Origin: CAZBDU01 sp964490725
GTDB taxonomy: Bacteria > Spirochaetota > Spirochaetia > SZUA-6 > DRHE01
Assembly: GCA_964490725.1 (NCBI GenBank)
Contig: CAZBDU010000052.1
Location: forward strand, 1-37,294
Reading direction: 5' to 3'
DNA: 37,294 bases
This document shows positions 34,901-37,294 of the stretch, in pieces. Below the pieces are notes generated by a model. That model searched no databases. It saw nothing but the letters and a program-made list of their open reading frames with translations, and was not told where the DNA came from. Within the stretch, counting starts at the first letter, position 1. Each line of letters opens with the position of its first letter. The position numbers and the translations under genes are program-made.

Positions 34901-35332
34901 ACCCTGGAGCTGGAGTACACCGGCTACATCCCGGACGGCTACGTCGCGGAGCCGATGGAGAAGATGGAGATGTACAAGAAGATCGTCTCCGCCACCGACC
35001 GGGACGAGCTCGCGGCGGCGCAGAGGGAGATGGAGGACCGTTTCGGCTCCCCCCCGGATGCGGTCTACTCCCTGTTCTCCGTGGCGGAGATCCGCATCCT
35101 CTGCCGCCGCCTGTTCGTCTCCTCCCTGAAGGAACACGCCGGGACGGTCACCGTGGAGTTTTCCCGCCTGGCGAACGTCTCGGTGGACCGGGTGCTGACC
35201 GTGATCCGCGAGGGGGGAGGCAACGTGTCGCTGGATCCGGGGCGCCCCCAGTGCCTTCTCATCCGCACCCGCGGCCTGGACATGCGGCACAAGCCGGAGT
35301 TCGTGGCCGAGCTGCTGACCCGGCTGCTGTAA
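31934..35332 (+). CDS. mfd: Transcription-repair coupling factor Mfd
   Basis: An 1132-residue multidomain ATPase that removes stalled RNA polymerase and recruits UvrA. The N-terminal UvrB-like part has a degenerate GPQGGF segment in place of a P-loop and the FPWWNTLPYGEG pattern. The RNA-polymerase-interacting region is near 470-530 (GDYVVHVSYGVGLFHGLE). Motor: Walker A GDVGYGKTE starting at residue 620, DEEQRFGV (721-728), a TATPIPRTLHMS segment and LDIPNVNTIIIDRAD. The C-terminal TRCF domain follows LGAEQSGDILAVG. Length is close to E. coli (1148). The start ATG 31934 has only a weak ribosome site. Confidence 0.96.
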   Translation: MRSLLFNHLTGALSQYEPAQLLAERMRGRDFPIDVDGPQGGFLALMIAWLGEQTDGPALVLAPTEQEARAVSQDLSLAGEAEVELFPWWNTLPYGEGRPLPSVFGERVRTLTRLLSGEPLVLVCPLKAFLVPLPPPEYLAAQILHLRRGEEVDPQGLALRLQALGYLRVPRVGLHGEFALRGEVLDLFPFGAPAAYRVVLDMDRIAEIRLFEVATQASVGKVEQASVPPVREVLFDEPRLQAVGRALEMAGNDGAVEETLEHLARDPEQAGAEFLFPLAFEQPASLLDYLGEGWTLFQSDAERLAAGSAALRKEYLELYRRARSPGRCLPAPRQLLFDLARLSGGGAREVRFHSVKGAAGEAPRVTIRSEPPRSFFGNISFFREEMENLIAVGYRVFLFAEYAHQAERLRHILKDLSVEIFPEGISGGFSLPQFKTVVIEENEVFGRKRRIPRSIATAASRPIDSFVELGPGDYVVHVSYGVGLFHGLERIRAAGHERDYIHLEYAEGEKIYVPVEQVNLVQRYIGQEGRKPALDRIGGRGWESKKARVKRSVEEMARRLVSLYSRRREAKGFAFPPDTDWQSEFEAAFPYQETEDQLRAIEEVKMDMESSRPMDRLVCGDVGYGKTEVALRAAFKAVTGGKQVAYLAPTTILVEQHFETFRDRFSRYPVRVEMLSRFLSGAEQRQVIRGLQRGEVDIVIGTHRLLQNDVRFRNLGLMIVDEEQRFGVKDKERLKEIKTSVDCLTLTATPIPRTLHMSLMKIRDMSIINTPPPNRYPIETFIQEFDEEVVVRAVREEVGRGGQVYFLHNRIQTMPRIQSLLWRLLPGVQVATAHGQMEEEELEEVMHRFVRGNTQVLLSTTIIENGLDIPNVNTIIIDRADTFGISQLYQLRGRVGRADQPAYAYLLYPRQRVISELAMKRLKIISDFTDLGSGFKIALKDLEIRGAGNLLGAEQSGDILAVGLDMYLRLLDEAISELGEEKREEPPEVTLELEYTGYIPDGYVAEPMEKMEMYKKIVSATDRDELAAAQREMEDRFGSPPDAVYSLFSVAEIRILCRRLFVSSLKEHAGTVTVEFSRLANVSVDRVLTVIREGGGNVSLDPGRPQCLLIRTRGLDMRHKPEFVAELLTRLL

Positions 35333-35337
35333 CGCGG

Positions 35338-35361
35338 CGGCCGGGCCCGCCTGCCCGGCCG
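35338..35361. terminator. Possible bidirectional terminator between mfd and citrate synthase
   Basis: A perfect 9-bp stem, CGGCCGGGC (35338-35346) and GCCCGGCCG (35353-35361), around CCGCCT lies between the two convergent genes. No T-tract follows on either strand, so efficiency is uncertain. Confidence 0.5.
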
Positions 35362-35376
35362 GCAGCGCGGAGCCGC

Positions 35377-36741
35377 CTAGCGCTCGCTCATGGGCACGTA
35401 GTTGCGCTGCAGGTACACGTTGCGGTAGGCGGGGCGGATGATCCGGCCCCCGCTGACGATCTCCTCGATGCGGTGCGCCGCCCAGCCGGCAATGCGGGCG
35501 ATGGTGAAGATGGGGGTGTAGAGCTCCTCGGGGATGCCCAACATGCGGTAGACCAGGCCGGAGTAGAAGTCCACGTTCGGCGTCACCACCTTGTCGCGCC
35601 CCTTGACCTTGTAGAGGGCCTCCGGGGCCAGGGCGGCCACGCGCTGGTAGAGGCCGAGCTCTTTCTGCGCTCCCGTGGCCTCCGCCAGCACTCTGGCCTT
35701 CTGCTCCAGCAGCACGGCCCGCGGGTCGGAGAGGGTGTACACCGCGTGCCCGATTCCGTAGATCAGGCCGCTTCTGTCGAAGGCCTCCTTGCGCACGATC
35801 CTGTCCAGGTAGGCGGCGATCTCCTGGTCGTCGGTCCAGTCGGAGACGCCCGCCTTGATGTCCTCCATCATGGCCTGGACCTTGAGGTTCGCCCCGCCGT
35901 GCAGGGGACCTTTCAGCGAGCCCACCCCGGCGGCGATGGCCGAGTAGGTGTCGGTGGCCGAGGAGGAGACCACGTGGACCGTGAAGGTGGAGTTGTTGCC
36001 CCCGCCGTGCTCCGCGTGCAGCACCAGCGCCAGGTCCAGGATCTCCGCCTCCAGGGGAGTGTACTTGCTGTCCGGCCGGATCAGGTGCAGCAGGTTCTCG
36101 GCGGTGCTCAGCTCCTTGCGAGGCAGGTGAATGAACAGGCTCTTGCCGCCGTAGTAGTGGCTCTTGGCCTGGTAGCCGTAGGCGGTCATGGTGGGCAGCC
36201 TGGCGATCAGCTCGATGCACTGGCGGAGCACGTTCTTGACGCCCAGATCGTCCGGGTTGGGATCGTAGGAGTAACAGACCAGGACGCTGCGGCCCAGCTT
36301 GTTCATCACGTCCCGGCTGGGGGCCTTCAGAATCATGTTCTCGGTGAACCCGTTGGGCAGGGTTCGGCTCTCCGCCAGGAGCGTAGTGAACTGTTCCAGC
36401 TGCTGCGTGGTGGGCAGGTCCCCGAACAGGAGCAGGTAGCAGCACTCCTCGAAGCCGAACCGCCCCTCCTGCTGGAATCCTGCCACGATGTCGTTGATGT
36501 TGATGCCCCGGTAGGTGAGCCTGCCTTCGGCGGGAATCTTGTGGCCCTCGTCGAAGATGTAGCCGTGGACATCGCCCACCTCGGTCAGCCCCACCAGGAC
36601 GCCCGAGCCGTCCTCGTTGCGCAGCCCCCGCTTCACCTGGTACCTCTGGTAGAGCTCCAGAGGGATCCTGTTGCGCGCTTCCGCGTGCTTCGCCAGCTCG
36701 TCCAGTATCGCCGTCGTATTGACCGTTCCCGCCGTGCTCAC
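35377..36741 (-). CDS. gltA: Citrate synthase
   Basis: 454 residues that condense acetyl-CoA and oxaloacetate. Catalytic residues are His245 (AEHGGGNNSTF), His281 (GPLHGGAN) and Asp391 (NVDFYSG). LTYRGININD and GYLLLFGDLP-like CCYLLLFGDLPT are typical. Start is GTG after a strong GAGGAGGAG site, 56 or so bases downstream of the predicted mRNA start. It has no operon partner and converges with mfd. Its product could feed the TCA cycle or connect to the citrate/isocitrate-like chemistry of the upstream locus; there is no direct link. Confidence 0.95.
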   Translation of the reverse strand: MSTAGTVNTTAILDELAKHAEARNRIPLELYQRYQVKRGLRNEDGSGVLVGLTEVGDVHGYIFDEGHKIPAEGRLTYRGININDIVAGFQQEGRFGFEECCYLLLFGDLPTTQQLEQFTTLLAESRTLPNGFTENMILKAPSRDVMNKLGRSVLVCYSYDPNPDDLGVKNVLRQCIELIARLPTMTAYGYQAKSHYYGGKSLFIHLPRKELSTAENLLHLIRPDSKYTPLEAEILDLALVLHAEHGGGNNSTFTVHVVSSSATDTYSAIAAGVGSLKGPLHGGANLKVQAMMEDIKAGVSDWTDDQEIAAYLDRIVRKEAFDRSGLIYGIGHAVYTLSDPRAVLLEQKARVLAEATGAQKELGLYQRVAALAPEALYKVKGRDKVVTPNVDFYSGLVYRMLGIPEELYTPIFTIARIAGWAAHRIEEIVSGGRIIRPAYRNVYLQRNYVPMSER

Positions 36742-36803
36742 CGTCTTCTCCTCCTCAACCGGGCCGCCGATCCATGCACCGTATTTTTATGCAGTTTCGC
36801 GAG

Positions 36804-36832
36804 ATTATATGGGAAATGCCGGAGAGTGGCAA
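36804..36832 (-). promoter_or_regulatory. Sigma-70-type promoter of citrate synthase
   Basis: On the minus strand TTGCCA (plus 36827-36832), 17 bases, TATAAT (plus 36804-36809): near-consensus, the best -10 in the window. It lies just downstream of azlD, so citrate synthase has its own transcript. Confidence 0.82.
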
Positions 36833-36853
36833 TACCCGCTCGCTCCCGGGCCC

Positions 36854-37156
36854 TCAGGGTGACAGCAGCTCCAGCACCGCCATGACGGCGATGGCCCCCG
36901 CCACCGCCAGGGTGAGCCGCCCGGTGAAAAAGGCCAGGATCCCGGCCGCCCCTCCGGCCGCCAGGGAGCGCCAGGGATGGGCGGCAGAGGCGGTGAGGAT
37001 GCCGGGGAAGATCAGCGCCCCCAGCACCGCATAGGGGAACAGCCTCAGCCACCGGTCCAGCGCCGCCGGCAGGCGCAGCCGCCGGCCCAGCAGGAAGGGC
37101 AGGAGCCGCGGCAGATAGGTGGCCGCAAACATCCCGGCAATGGTGAGCCAGATCAT
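36854..37156 (-). CDS. azlD: Branched-chain amino acid export subunit AzlD
   Basis: 100 residues with about four hydrophobic helices (MFAATYLPRLLPFLL, LDRWLRLFPYAVLGALIFPGIL, SLAAGGAAGILAFF, LTLAVAGAIAVMAVLELL). The TYLPRLLP and YAVLGALIFPG segments are characteristic of AzlD, the small partner of the AzlC permease for branched-chain amino acids or azaleucine. The ATG overlaps the TGA of the upstream azlC-like gene (ATGA). Function rests on family; the transported substrate is not proven. Confidence 0.87.
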   Translation of the reverse strand: MIWLTIAGMFAATYLPRLLPFLLGRRLRLPAALDRWLRLFPYAVLGALIFPGILTASAAHPWRSLAAGGAAGILAFFTGRLTLAVAGAIAVMAVLELLSP

Positions 37157-37293
37157 TCCCGTCCCCCGGAGGGAGGCGTCCTGTGCGGGCGCGGCTCGGG
37201 GAGCAGCAGGCCGGCGGCGGCGGCCGCCGCGGCTGCCAGGACGATCGTCCAGCCGCCGGAGAGGCCGGGCAGCAGGCGGCCGGCCAGCCAGGC
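37153..37293 (-). CDS. azlC: AzlC family permease, C-terminal fragment
   Basis: Only the last 46 codons lie in the window (the frame is open to the right edge). They read as a hydrophobic helix (GWTIVLAAAAAAAAGLLL) followed by a polar Pro/Arg tail ending in TGA, which overlaps the azlD ATG. The identity is inferred from the azlD neighbour and the membrane-helix pattern. Confidence 0.6.
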   Translation of the reverse strand, partial: AWLAGRLLPGLSGGWTIVLAAAAAAAAGLLLPEPRPHRTPPSGGRE

Positions 37294-37294
37294 C

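Noticed and set aside
32561..36445. Very long open frame on the strand opposite mfd and overlapping citrate synthase
   Set aside because: Antisense to well-identified genes, no recognised motif, rich in Arg/Gly/Pro; typical of spurious frames in GC-rich DNA. The same applies to other long antisense frames over purine, valS and regulator genes.

Overview
The window is a GC-rich bacterial chromosome segment, densely packed with genes, many of which overlap by 4 bases (ATGA, GTGA). GTG and TTG starts are common. No tRNA, rRNA, CRISPR array, transposase or integrase was seen. Several traits fit a high-GC spirochaete-like lineage: a class II (metazoan/Treponema-type) PurE, a plant/spirochaete-type phosphofructokinase, an archaeal/Borrelia-type ValS and a tripartite tricarboxylate transporter. 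This placement is inference from family resemblance and has not been tested by search.

Layout. (1) 1-7152, plus strand: a purine biosynthesis operon, purQ (5' end outside the window), a divergent purN-like formyltransferase, purD, purE, purC, purB and purF. (2) 7166-9700: a small membrane protein, an HpcH/HpaI-type aldolase with its own promoter, and a convergent SLC13/DASS-like carboxylate transporter. (3) 9701-20011: a control region followed by an eight-gene operon. It encodes a LeuC/LeuD-like dehydratase pair, the TctC, TctB and TctA transporter subunits, a two-cluster ferredoxin with a C-terminal domain, a cysteine-containing protein I do not recognise, and an isocitrate/isopropylmalate-type dehydrogenase. 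A sigma-54 enhancer-binding regulator follows. (4) 20112-24851, plus strand: valS, rsgA and an exported metallo-beta-lactamase-fold protein. (5) 24855-29745, minus strand: trpS, pfk, metK, a NusG domain II protein and an AmrS-like radical SAM enzyme. (6) 29879-37293: a small CxxC protein, a PilZ/pseudo-receiver protein paired with an exported protein, mfd, citrate synthase and azlD/azlC (azlC runs off the right end).

The most interesting region is 7.5-20 kb. I read it as a regulated uptake and catabolic locus for a hydroxy-di- or tricarboxylate whose identity I cannot name. The dehydratase pair keeps the LeuC-type 4Fe-4S cysteines, but its small subunit carries a non-standard specificity loop (FMTQ). 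The dehydrogenase appears to have Gln where the family has its catalytic Tyr. The aldolase has Gly at the usual catalytic His. The solute-binding protein has Tyr at the lipobox Cys. A sigma-54-like -24/-12 element lies just before the first gene, with a strong dyad upstream, and the sigma-54 activator is encoded at the end of the operon.

Other points of interest are a 36-bp promoter sequence nearly duplicated upstream of the aldolase and valS genes, a purine operon whose PurB and PurE resemble the animal enzymes, and a possible 17-codon leader ORF before rsgA.
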